A stretch of 64,000 nucleotides of DNA, taken from positions 62,001-126,000 of the forward strand of contig SSNU01000119.1 of NCBI GenBank assembly GCA_012064415.1. The letters run 5' to 3'. A program made the position numbers and the translations under genes. Below are positions 10,034-19,683 of the stretch, piece by piece (position 1 is the stretch's first letter; each line of letters begins with the position of its first letter). A model generated the notes under the pieces. That model was given only the letters and a program-made list of their open reading frames with translations, searched no databases and was not told where the DNA came from. This stretch comes from Gyrodactylus bullatarudis (taxonomy: Eukaryota > Platyhelminthes > Monogenea > Gyrodactylidea > Gyrodactylidae).

Positions 10034-12460
10034 TTAATTATTCTCTTTCACAATGGCGACTAAAAGATATTTGTCTGTTTCACAATTTGATGTCTTTTCG
10101 AAACGAGGAGAGCAAAACTTTTGAATTAATTCAACAGCAAAAGGACTGGGTGGTATCACATGGAGAAGAGCCCCGGACGTAGTCACATTCGAACCTTCTT
10201 CGCTCTTTTTACTACCATTATTGTTGAGCAATACAATTCCAGCTGCATCTTTATCTTTGAGGTAATTTACAAGGTTGTGAAGTGGTCTAAAGGCAAAAAA
10301 AGAGAATAAAATTAATCGGGCAAATTGCAATTGGGACTAAATAAGCTTACTTGAAGTTTGATTCTTTACTCTTGACATCGAGACTTGTCTCAGTAGCAAG
10401 GAGTAGACAGAAATTTTCATTAATAAGTTGACCTTTTAGCTCTTCCAGTTTAGGTTGTTCCAACTTCATTCTTTGAGTAATCATCAAATCAATATTCTTG
10501 AGGTTGGTTCCGTTTTTGACGAGAGTAGAGACATTATTCTCCTCATCTTCGTCAATTTGTTCACCCTCCTCTGGTGGTGTTTTCGGCTCACCATTTGAGG
10601 AGGTATTGGTTTCTCTGGTCGGAGGACTTGATCCATTATTAATTGGCTCCTTTATGTACTTGTTAATAATGGAAATGTTGCCGCTAATCAAATACATTTT
10701 GCAGCCGTAAAGGCAGGCTTTCAAGTTGAATAGGCCTTTCCAAACTTCAGGTAGAATTTTTGTCAAGTTTTGATAAGATTTTGCATCTGCAGATTTAGTT
10801 GGGCGCGTTTTTCCTGTTTCGTTATCAGCACTAATTTCAGAAACACTGTCAGCTGAGTTATCAGAGGCATTAGAGAATGGTGTATGAGGACGTTTGACAA
10901 TTTTAGATCTAGTGTCTTTATCACATGAAGGCTTTCTCCGTTTTGGCGAATCCCTGCGATTAAATCTATCTGGTGATTGGTAAGGTCTAGATCTATCTCT
11001 GGAATGATCTCTATATCTATTGTCACCTCGATGACCTGGCTTTTGACCTAAATAACGATTTTGCACAGTCTTCAACATTCTACTATCATCAATGAAGTCA
11101 ACTTTGAGTGGTTTATCAGTGCCGGGAAAAACGTATCCTTTGATAGCATCAGCTACATCAGTAGCTACTGAGATCGACCTGAAAAGAGCATGAGCATTGG
11201 AGGTTCCTGTGGACCAGACAACCTTTTCGGGGAATGCATGCCTCTCAATAAAAGTAAGAAGTTGACGGTAGTTAAGCCAGGGTCCAAGATTTCCAATCCA
11301 CAAACAACGAGTCGGAATCATTTTACCATAAGCAATTCTTATGGACTGTTTGCCCAAGGTCTTATTGTTTAGTGCTCTGCGGGCTCGTGCAGCAATATCC
11401 ATGTTTTGATATCTCACAAAAGCATAATGCTTGTCATTATTAGTGGTTTTTATATCAACATCCTCCAGGACGCCAAACTCTTCAAATATGTCCCGCAATT
11501 CAGCTTCGGTGATAGACCTATCTAAATTGCCAATGAATAGGGTTCTCGTTTGATCATCATGGTGATTATTGAGATTTCGTTGATTATTATGGTGTCTAGA
11601 ATGAGGAGGTGGCGGAGGAGAGAAGGAATGTCTAGCCGGCCGTTTTAAATCCCTATCTCGTCGATCAATGGATGAAGAAGCATGAGTAGGGTTATTATTT
11701 CCTCTATTGTTTGAACTAGAATTCATAGTTCCAGCCAAAAAGGCAGCATTAATTGCAGAGGCCAGAATTGTTGTAATCTGATTTGGATTTGAGGCTGAAG
11801 ACAATGAACCAGCAATTTCATTGATATTAAGAGCAGGTGGAGTTCCATTTTCATCTTGATTTCGCCTGAATAATAATTAAGTTGAGACAAATATAAATAG
11901 AGATAGATAGAGTGGTAGAGTACACACACAGAAAACTAGAGTGATTATTAAACACATGAGGATGATAAGTCTCTGGGCCAGCAAGGACTCGTGGAAGAAC
12001 TAAATACACCTTTTAATAAATTACTCCTGATATCAGATAGATAGATAAATCCAATTTTTAAATAACTGATAGTACACACACAAATGTTAACCCGGTAGAG
12101 TCTCTCATATCATAGGGAGCAAATTATAAATTTTATAAGGGAATATTGATCCATGATGATCTGTAAATAGGTTTGATAATATCACAGAGATTAGATATCG
12201 GATAATTTGCTATTTGAAATACTCGATGATTTGTGTGGAAATACTCCAGAAAATGAATATATTTACCTATGGTGATTGTTGTGATAGGAATGGTTGTCTG
12301 CATGTGGCGATCGGTTTCTAATATCTCTGCGTGAGTTGCTTTCGAAATTGTTATTCGGCCTTCGATTAAAACCATCACGTCTATTAAAGTTGCCTTCTCT
12401 ATTATTATCTGGTCGACGTGAATTAGTAGTATTGTATGAGTTGTGGTTGTAGCGTTTCAT
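10034..12460 (-). CDS. RBM15: Spenito/RBM15-like RNA-binding protein with SPOC domain
   Basis: Three exons on the minus strand, 12460-12267, 11865-10351 and 10286-10034, are phase-consistent and give 653 aa. The N-terminus is rich in Asn, Arg, His and Ser. Two RRMs follow. The first, at about residues 171-243, has RNP2 LFIGNL and RNP1 HYAFVRY. The second, at about 249-325, has LWIGNLGPW, a hallmark of the last RRM in Split-ends proteins. After an Arg/Ser-rich linker there is a C-terminal SPOC domain (WKGLFNLKACLYGCKMYLIS, PLHNLVNYLKDKDAAGIVLL). Family members bind RNA and recruit the m6A methyltransferase machinery or transcriptional co-regulators in the nucleus. Typical RBM15/Spenito has three RRMs and I see only two. 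The start at 12460 is the only ATG that opens this frame. The gene is divergent from FBXO4, with 409 bp between starts. Confidence 0.85.
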
Positions 12461-12869
12461 TTTTAAATTGCGCACCAACGTGTACTATGGAGTCGCCAAA
12501 GATGTACACAAACAAGAAATAGACTTTACAAAGAATTAATCTGGCTATAGAAAATATTAAAGTTAACACTGAATAGTATATTGTATTCATTCTTTTCCTT
12601 AAAGATAGTTTTTAGTAAATAAAAAACGTTTTTAATAAAATCGTGAAATATGACGTAAAATTTTGTAGTCAAGTTGAATGAAAAACTAAAACATTTTTAA
12701 GATTGTGAGTTGTAACTTGACTCCAAATCATCATAATATTATTGAGTTTAAGCTTGTCCAATGAGCGTGAAGAATTTTAATTTATATAGATATGATGTAG
12801 GTTAGTTAGATAGAAAGTTAAAAATAATTTCAATTTTTTTAATTTCTTCAATCACAGTTCGCGAATCTC
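12461..12869. promoter_or_regulatory. Divergent upstream region between the RBM15-like gene and FBXO4 copy A
   Basis: This 409-bp AT-rich spacer lies between two start codons on opposite strands. Much of its FBXO4-proximal part (about 12570-12869) is repeated upstream of copy B at about 16100-16369, so the duplication carried the promoter region along. Confidence 0.5.
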
Positions 12870-13991
12870 ATGTTGCGGAAGTCTTCAATTAAAAGTTTAC
12901 CCCGAGAGGTCCAGCTGAAAATACTCGGCAATTTAAAAATAGATGACTTTATCAACTTTTCAATGGTCAGTCCCGACTGGGAGTTGATAACACGTGACTT
13001 TGTCATGTGCAGAAGGTTTTTTCAAGAGGAACTTTTAAATTGGAACTGGCTTGATGAGAATCTGATCAGAGACATAATGACAATGAAAAGAGCATGTCAT
13101 GAGTACAATGTCGGTTTGTTATTCACGACTATCAGAAGTGCTTTTAACTACAGACAAGAGCAAATGAATCTCTACAATCAGAAAAGTCAGATAAATAAAC
13201 AGAAAAATTGCATTCTCATCGGTCCCGGGATTGACATGTCTTTGGGCGTAGACTCTTTTTTTATTGAAAAGACAAACATTCCCGCTTCAAAGTCACTAAA
13301 ACTAGGCAGACTCAACAAAAGTTTTCGTCGGCTTTTCCGAGATCAAGGAATAGTCGTTGATATTGCCAATAGTAACAAGTGTAGTAGTAAGACCCCTGAG
13401 CCAGATTTTGTCGGAGAAAGAATGTCTACCTTTCCAATAAACATTAACATTCTCAAGGCAAGGAGGGCTGCCGACAGAAAGGGAGTCCTATTCGGTGGCG
13501 ACCGCTGTCTCAATAGTCTTTTGGTCACAAATGTCTTTAAGAGAGACAACGGGACATTTTCCTGTAACCTTAATTACAATGTTAAAGAGATGATCTATGA
13601 AATGGACATTTTAGTTTACTTTGTTTGTAATGGACGCCGAGACGAATTTGAAATGACCAGATGCAATTCCGAGGAATGGACCTCCCTCTGGGAAGGGATC
13701 AGAGTGGAATTAGACGCATTCATCCGCAATATGCCTCAGCAAAGTGTCTTACTCATTTGTGGAGTTAGTGACAGAGCAGAGAAACTTGAGGACTACTCAA
13801 AATTGCTAACAGCTAATGATATAGTTGAATTATTGGGCGGAACTGTTAAAAAGTCGTTCGATGACCAGAATCCAAGACCCTTGTGTGACTGTCCAAATAA
13901 ATGGAGAGTTTATAGCCTTCTTAGTGATGGTGAAAACTTTGTCGACATTGAAAAAGCAATTCTTTGGGCTGCCAAAGAAACGGATCAATGA
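12870..13991 (+). CDS. FBXO4: F-box protein, FBXO4-like (copy A, complete)
   Basis: A single-exon gene of 373 aa starting at the first ATG of the frame. Residues about 8-45 form an F-box (LPREVQLKILGNL, then FSMVSPDWELITRD), which binds Skp1 in an SCF ubiquitin ligase. From about residue 115 the protein matches the atypical small-GTPase-like domain of FBXO4: CILIGPGIDMSLGVDSFF parallels the FGPGLE motif. An LLICGVSD strand follows, and the C-terminal WRVYSLLSDGENFVDIEKAILW parallels the GIEWIL end of FBXO4. In mammals this domain presents substrates such as TRF1. Lack of introns in a region of intron-bearing genes could indicate retroposition, but no poly(A) scar or target duplication is obvious. 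A polyadenylation signal aataaa lies about 100 bp downstream. Confidence 0.8.
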   Translation: MLRKSSIKSLPREVQLKILGNLKIDDFINFSMVSPDWELITRDFVMCRRFFQEELLNWNWLDENLIRDIMTMKRACHEYNVGLLFTTIRSAFNYRQEQMNLYNQKSQINKQKNCILIGPGIDMSLGVDSFFIEKTNIPASKSLKLGRLNKSFRRLFRDQGIVVDIANSNKCSSKTPEPDFVGERMSTFPININILKARRAADRKGVLFGGDRCLNSLLVTNVFKRDNGTFSCNLNYNVKEMIYEMDILVYFVCNGRRDEFEMTRCNSEEWTSLWEGIRVELDAFIRNMPQQSVLLICGVSDRAEKLEDYSKLLTANDIVELLGGTVKKSFDDQNPRPLCDCPNKWRVYSLLSDGENFVDIEKAILWAAKETDQ

Positions 13992-14311
13992 TGCTTAATC
14001 AACAACGCAACAAATTATTATGTATTTAACAGACTTGTACTCAGTATAACTGTAGATTTTATCTACCTCAGTGTAAAGCTTTCTAAATGTATTAATAAAA
14101 TCACACTTTGAGATCATATTTTCCAAATCAAAACTCTCTTTTCTATGCACAAATGTTTGCTCAAGAATTTATTTGTTTGTTCAAAATGAACTATGAATGA
14201 ATGAGGGAATTTTGAAATTGTGCCATAAAAGGTCATTTTGGAATAGAAATTTATGTTTATTAAAATTATAATAAAAATATAAATACAATTGTAAGTATGT
14301 ACATTGTAGAA
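13992..14311. other. 3' flank of FBXO4 copy A, shared with copies B and C
   Basis: Blocks of this flank recur elsewhere. The stretch around 14020-14070 recurs at 16036-16095, and that around 14015-14235 recurs at 19165-19375. It therefore marks the unit of the tandem duplication. The aataaa near 14095 is preserved in copy C. Confidence 0.6.
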
Positions 14312-14548
14312 TTAAGAAAAATCGTTTCTGAAGAGGCCTTTGTCTTCAGGGATGAGTTTCTGAAGAATTGCACAGCTGGACTTGATGGTTGTGCAGGGGA
14401 TGGAATCTAATGCAAGTTTGGCCTGGAGAGAGAGGATTTTTCCGAGGAGAATTGAGTTATTTTCTTTAGGGACCAATGACTGAGCCCTGGGATTTGCCCA
14501 TGAAAGTGTACCTACTGGGTTCTTGAGGAGAGGAAACCTGAAATCCAA
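14312..14548 (-). CDS. Unrecognised minus-strand coding exon (hypothetical, probable C-terminal exon)
   Basis: The minus strand is open for 78 codons and ends in GLFRNDFS before a stop at 14312. Its composition is unusually protein-like for this AT-rich region (for example ILLGKILSLQAKLALDSIPC). An acceptor (ttcag) at about 14538-14542 could open it. Upstream on the same strand, an open stretch (DPFNIIQDALKTSD) lies between an acceptor near 14598 and a possible donor partner near 14690, but I found no clean donor joining it to the last exon. No family was recognised. It could be the end of a small gene overlapping the FBXO4 duplication unit, or a chance frame. Confidence 0.3.
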   Translation of the reverse strand: MDFRFPLLKNPVGTLSWANPRAQSLVPKENNSILLGKILSLQAKLALDSIPCTTIKSSCAILQKLIPEDKGLFRNDFS

Positions 14549-15043
14549 TTTATTTCAAAGGTCGGAGGTCTTGAGGGCGTCTTGTATGATATTGAAGGGA
14601 TCTTCAATTATACAAATAAGCAAAAAAAATTTAAATTTTGTAAAATTTACATCGAGCTCATGCCGAGATAAAAGATCATTTTACCTGGGGACACCAGATC
14701 GAGTAAATTCAAAAAATTTTCAAAACAAAAACAAATTAAAAATTAGATTACAGATAGTCTAGCTAAGAATTTTCTAAATCCTCTTGATGAGTTACTCATT
14801 AAATTCTCAGAAAAAATTTTCTATTTTTTCAGATATTGACAATGTGCTCGGGGTGTTGAAATAGTGAGATTCTGAAAATTTGCAAAATTTCTAGTGTTTA
14901 AATTTTGAGAAATATTCGAATTTGTGTTTTATTTCTGCTCTAAAATGTTCAGGGAAAATTTCAAAAAGCACGAGTTTGTAGATGAATTTCCAAAATGTAG
15001 AAGATGGATTATCAATAACTAGAAGGTCTATTCTTTGTATTTG

Positions 15044-15650
15044 TAAGGCTGATTAATATGAAGTTGGGATTCTATGATTTTTACGAGAATCTCGATTTTC
15101 TCATCAAAAATTCGAATATGTTTAAGTTTTTTGGAATCCTGCATATGTTGCCCTCTTTTATGATTTGAAGAAATCAATTTTTATGAAAAATATGGCCATT
15201 TTTCAAATTTCCATTTGGCGCCAAAATCCCTTTTTTTCAAGCTTTGTGCTGAAAATTTTTATTGATTTGAAAGTTGTAGGGTGATCAAAAGATGTTTTTT
15301 AGGATCAGAATAGGGGTTAAAAATCAAATATGTTAAATCTGTTCTAATGCATAACTTCATTATCGTTTGGGAGTTGAATTTAAATTTTAATGAAATATCG
15401 GAATCCCTCAAAAATGGTGAAACTTTTGAAAATTTGTCGGCGATTTTTGGCTTTCTTATCTTAATGGGATCCTGAAAATCAACTTTTGATCGTTCTCTCT
15501 CTTTGAAATCAATAAAAATGGCATTTTTTCGCAAAATTGAAAGTTGAAAATGATATTTTTCTTCAAATCATATAAGTAGGATTCCAATAAACCTTTAAAT
15601 CGAGGTTTTCCTAAAAATCATAGATTCCCAAATTCATATCAACCAACTTA
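15044..15650. repeat. Inverted-repeat element, family 1, copy 2
   Basis: The terminal inverted repeats are about 40 bp and imperfect. The left end contains ATTAATATGAAGTTGGGATT and the reversed right end contains GTTGATATGAATTTGGGAAT, both running on into TCTATGATTTTTA. The interior shares the ATTGATTTGAAAGTTG and ATATGGCCATTTTTCAAATT words with the copy at 38240-38546. No coding sequence is seen. Confidence 0.7.
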
Positions 15651-16095
15651 CATTATTCGTTCCCTGCTTGAATTCTATTAATTTTCCAAAATATACAAGA
15701 GTTATTCCAAATTTCCGATAGAAATAATAAAAGTTGACATATTTCTAATCCAGTACGATCTAACTTTTCCTGGAGTTCAGGTAGATCCTTATGGATCAAA
15801 CTGAATTTTCTCAGAGTTTTGAATACAATTTTCAATTGTACATTGATCAATAAGATTAACCAGTTGTGTCCTTGAATCATTAGAAGTGATTCATTACTAA
15901 ACTTATTTCATGAAAATTTTCATTTACTGGGCTTCCTCTGTATTGACAACCTTTTTTCTTACCAAAGGTTAATTGATGAACTTTCCTCTTAAGGCTGTCA
16001 ATGACCCCTGATATACAACACAAAAAGTTGTAGAAAATTATTATGTATTTAACAAACTTGTACTCAGTATAACTGTAGATTTTATCTACCTGCTT

Positions 16096-16369
16096 CAATC
16101 AATGTTCAAATAATATATTGTAATCATTATTTTCCTTAGTGTTAATTTTTCACGCATTAGAAAATGTTCTTAATACTATCGTGATAAATGACGTAAAATT
16201 TTGTACTCATGTTGAATGAAAAACCAAAACATTTTAAAGATTGTGAGTTGTAACTTGACCCCAAATCAAATTGAATTTTAAATATTATAGAAATGTAGAT
16301 TTAAGTTAGATAGAAAGTTAAAAATAATTTCAATTTTTTTAATTTCTTCAATCACAGTTCGCGAATCTC
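16096..16369 (+). repeat. Duplicated 5' flank of FBXO4 (copy B)
   Basis: This aligns over most of its length with the region upstream of copy A (about 12570-12869). Shared words include atgacgtaaaattttgta and the block gttagatagaaagttaaaaa that runs to the start codon. The match resumes exactly at the copy A start codon. It shows that copy B arose by DNA-level tandem duplication including its promoter. Confidence 0.75.
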
Positions 16370-17243
16370 ATGTTGCGGAAGTCTTCAATTAAAAGTTTAC
16401 CCCGAGAGGTCCAGCTGAAAATACTCGGAAATCTATGACATGTCTTTAGACTCTTTTTTTATTGAAAAATCATACATTCCCGATCAAAATCCACTAGAAT
16501 TATGCAAACCCATCAAAAATTTTAGGCTGCAAGTTTTCGGAGATCAAGAATCAGACATTGATCACAACCAGAGTAATAATAATTCTCCTCAGCCATATTT
16601 TGTGGAAGAGAATATGTCTACCTTTCCAATAAACGTAAACATTCTCAAGGCAAGGAGGGCTGCCGACAGAAAGGGAGTCCTATTCGGTGGCGACCGCTGT
16701 CTCAATAGTCTTTTGGTCAAGATAAACGATAGGACATATTTCTGTAACCTCGAGGTTAAAGAGATGATCCGTGATATGGACATTTTAATTTACTTTGTTT
16801 GTAATGAACGCCGGAACGCATTTGAAATGACCAAATGCAATTCTAAGAAATGGACCTCCCATTGGAAGGGGATCAAAGAGGAATTAGACGCATTCGACCG
16901 CAATATGCCCCAGAACAGTGTCTTACTCATTTGTGGAGTTAGTGACAGAGCAGAGAAACTTGAGGACTACTCAAAATTGCTAACAGCTAATGATATAGTT
17001 GAATTATTAAGCGGAATTATTAATGGTTTGTATGCTAATCAACCCCTGGCTCTCTGTCCAAATAATTGGAGAGTTTATAGCCTTCTTAGTGATGGTGAAA
17101 ACTTTGTCGACATTGAAAAAGCCATCCTTTGGGCTGTCAAAGAAACGAATTTTTCTATTCCAAAGAAAAAATTTATTCTAAATAAGGTAGAGAAGGACGA
17201 ATTTTTTTTCGATGATTTCATATCCAAGTTTAAAAACCTCTGA
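16370..17243 (+). CDS. FBXO4-like copy B: F-box deleted, GTPase-like domain open
   Basis: The ancestral start codon at 16370 and the first 22 codons of the F-box (MLRKSSIKSLPREVQLKILG) remain. A deletion of roughly 300 bp relative to copy A then joins them out of frame to the GTPase-like region, giving TGA at 16436-16438. One base later an ATG at 16440 opens the second half for 267 codons to a stop at 17243. The remaining protein keeps the conserved block FPINVNILKARRAADRKG and the C-terminal helix. It differs from copy A by many substitutions and has a new 25-residue tail (from about KKKFILNK) in place of copy A's ETDQ end. It lacks the IGPGID motif and the Skp1-binding F-box. It may be a pseudogene, or a truncated protein translated by reinitiation after the short upstream frame. 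The long intact frame despite clear divergence favours some constraint. Confidence 0.6.
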
Positions 17244-17444
17244 AAATACAATTGAATACATTACTTTAGAAATATCTAAGTTTCATTTTTTCATCAACCC
17301 CTTTGAGATTTCCTCTATTCAAGTTCCCAATATAAGGGCGTTTTTTGCTAATTTTAAAATCTAATTAAAATTATGCAATGAAAACTATTGTATCTGTTTT
17401 GGTTTCTGGATTATTTTGCTATTTTTATCATCTTGATTCACTTA

Positions 17445-18173
17445 TTAACCCTCACCCGGTCTCTAGGGTCTTACACACCCCAAATTAACTTTAATCCTGC
17501 ATGAAATTTTCATATCGAGATATTTTCTTGGAATGGTTTTTTTAATTTGTTATTCGTTTATACTTTTGATGTTTTGCTATTTTTTAATTGCTGATAACTT
17601 TTTCAGTTCTATGGAGTTAGCTAAGTATTTGCTGTCGAAGTCCATTCGTTGGCATAGTTAGAAGAAATCGGACTTTCTTGCCCAAAGAATACCAATCTGA
17701 TACCAAGCAACATATCCTTGAAGAAGATGCAACTTTGTTCACATATGCTTTCAACTATTCATCGAGAAATTGAGTCAGAACAAATTCATAAAGCACCTGA
17801 AATCATACAGTACTATAATGTATCAAAAGGTGGAGTGTTTTTCTATGTCGATAAGTTGGAAACTATAATTGCAGAAGAAAAAAATTTAGATGGTCGCTAA
17901 CTTTCTTCTGGAATCTTCTAAACATACAGCATCCTACAACTTATATGTTCTTTATTGTTTGAAGTAGTCAGAATTCCTCCATAAAAACAAGAAAGAGCTG
18001 AGTGAAAAAATGATGCAGAACTCACCAAAAAGATCTGCCAATTATCAAGAAATCAACTCTAAATGAATTTTAGTGCAAAATAAATCATTTACACTCGAAT
18101 TGTAATTTTTACTGGTGTTCAAGACTCCAAAAACCATCCATGCAATATTTAAGGTTGACCGGGTGAGTGTTAA
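17445..18173 (+). mobile_element. Decayed piggyBac-type element with transposase remnants
   Basis: The element is bounded by TTAA on both sides and has terminal inverted repeats of about 17 bp: left TTAACCCTCACCCGGTC, and right reversed identical except for one base. TTAACCC ends and TTAA targets are the piggyBac signature. Two short frames inside match piggyBac transposase: one around 17640-17760 (VGIVRRNRTFLPKE, like the V-G-T-R-K-N-R-LP region), then a shifted one to 17900 (KAPEIIQYYNVSKGGV, like the PEI..YN.TKGGVD region). The aspartate expected after GGV is lost and stops break both frames. The 729-bp element is therefore a dead, internally deleted copy. It sits just downstream of FBXO4 copy B and before copy C. 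Confidence 0.85.
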
Positions 18174-18376
18174 ACAATGTAGACTAAACATACAAATGAA
18201 AAGCTTTTTTTCTTACTAATCGATGATAAAACCATTGTCTTCATACAAAAACAAATCTCTTAGATACCTTAATATTGAAATTTTGAAATCGTTGGACTCT
18301 TCTTTCGTTGTCAAGTTGATTCGCCTGATTTAAATTATGCTTTTCTACGTTTTCTTGTTTAATAGGGAGAAGACCT

Positions 18377-18600
18377 AAGAACTGGACCTCCCATTGGAAG
18401 GGGATCAGAGAGGAATTAGACGCATTCGTCCGCAATATGCTCCAGAACAGTGTATGCTAATCAACTCCTGGCTCTCTGTCCAAATAAATGGAGAGTTTAT
18501 AGTCTTAGTGATGGCAAAAGCTTTGTCGACATTGAAAAAACCATCCTTTGGGCTGCCAAAGAAACGGATCAATGATCCCTCATCAACAACAAAACAAATT
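18377..18600 (+). pseudogene. FBXO4-like copy C fragment
   Basis: This matches only the last third of the FBXO4-like genes, and an internal deletion joins the CCAGAACAGTG block directly to TATGCTAATCAA. In the middle it resembles copy B, while its end (codons for ETDQ then TGA at 18573-18575) resembles copy A. There is no start codon and no F-box. It is a chimeric remnant of the tandem array. Confidence 0.8.
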
Positions 18601-19164
18601 GTAGATTTTGTTTATTTAATAACATGTGCTTATTCAAAAAAAAAAATAAAAATTGGTATATTATGATATATTTGTTCGTGTATTTCGCACTCTTCGCCCC
18701 GGAGTCAAATGTTCACTGAGTTTTGGAACCGGCTGTAATTTTTTTTTTTTTCTTTTTTGTTAGACGAATTTCTTATATTTATATAAAACTGATAATTACA
18801 AAATAATAAAGTAATCTTTATAGAGGTTTTCGTTCAAAGCAAAATAAATGAAAAATGATGTATAAATAAAAAAATGTTCTATCGAATTCATCAAATTGGC
18901 GAATGAGATTAGTAATCATTGATAACTAATCATAAAGTTATAAAATATGAAAAACTAGTGTCTGCAATCAGAACGAAAATCATCTGGTTAATGGAGGTAT
19001 GAATAAAGTAAAGACTTAGAGTAATCTAATTTAGATCTAATGTGTGACATGACAGATTTAAGATTAGTCACTGACTGATAGTCAGGTCATTACAATCAGA
19101 CAATTTATATTTTAAATTAATAGAGTTGAAATTAGATAATAGGTAATTAGCATCGTATTTAGAA

Positions 19165-19610
19165 TTCCTTATTATGTATTTAACAGACAGTATTAACTCT
19201 AGATTTTATCTACCTCAGTGTAAAGCTTTCTAAATGTATTAATAAAATCACACTGTGAGATCATATTTTCCAAATAAAAAACTCTCGTTTTAATTTTTAT
19301 GCGTAAATGTGAAAAAATGTGATTAAAATGAACTATGAATGAATAGTCAGCAGAGGGAATTTTGAAATTATGCCATAAAAGATTATGATTTTTGAGTCTC
19401 GTTACCTCAATCAAGATTCTTATTATCAACACAAAATATGATAAAAATTTAAACGTATATTTTGTCAAATTTACATTGGGCTTATGCTGTGAGTTAACAT
19501 GCAATAGTATGTCTTCTTACTAAATCAGTCAGATTGATTTATATCAACCAGGTCGAGTAAATTCAATAACTTTTTAAAACAAAAACAAAATCAAATTACA
19601 GATCATTACA
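19165..19610 (+). repeat. Duplicated 3' flank of FBXO4 (copy C)
   Basis: This corresponds to the copy A downstream region, with shared words such as acctcagtgtaaagctttct, aataaaatcacact and aaatgaactatgaatgaa. It has internal deletions, including the part that holds the unrecognised minus-strand frame at 14312-14548. Confidence 0.7.
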
Positions 19611-19683
19611 ATTGTCTTGGTAGTTCAGAGAATGTCGGTAGAGAATAAAACTGTTAGAATAAATAACTTTTAGGTGCCATTTT

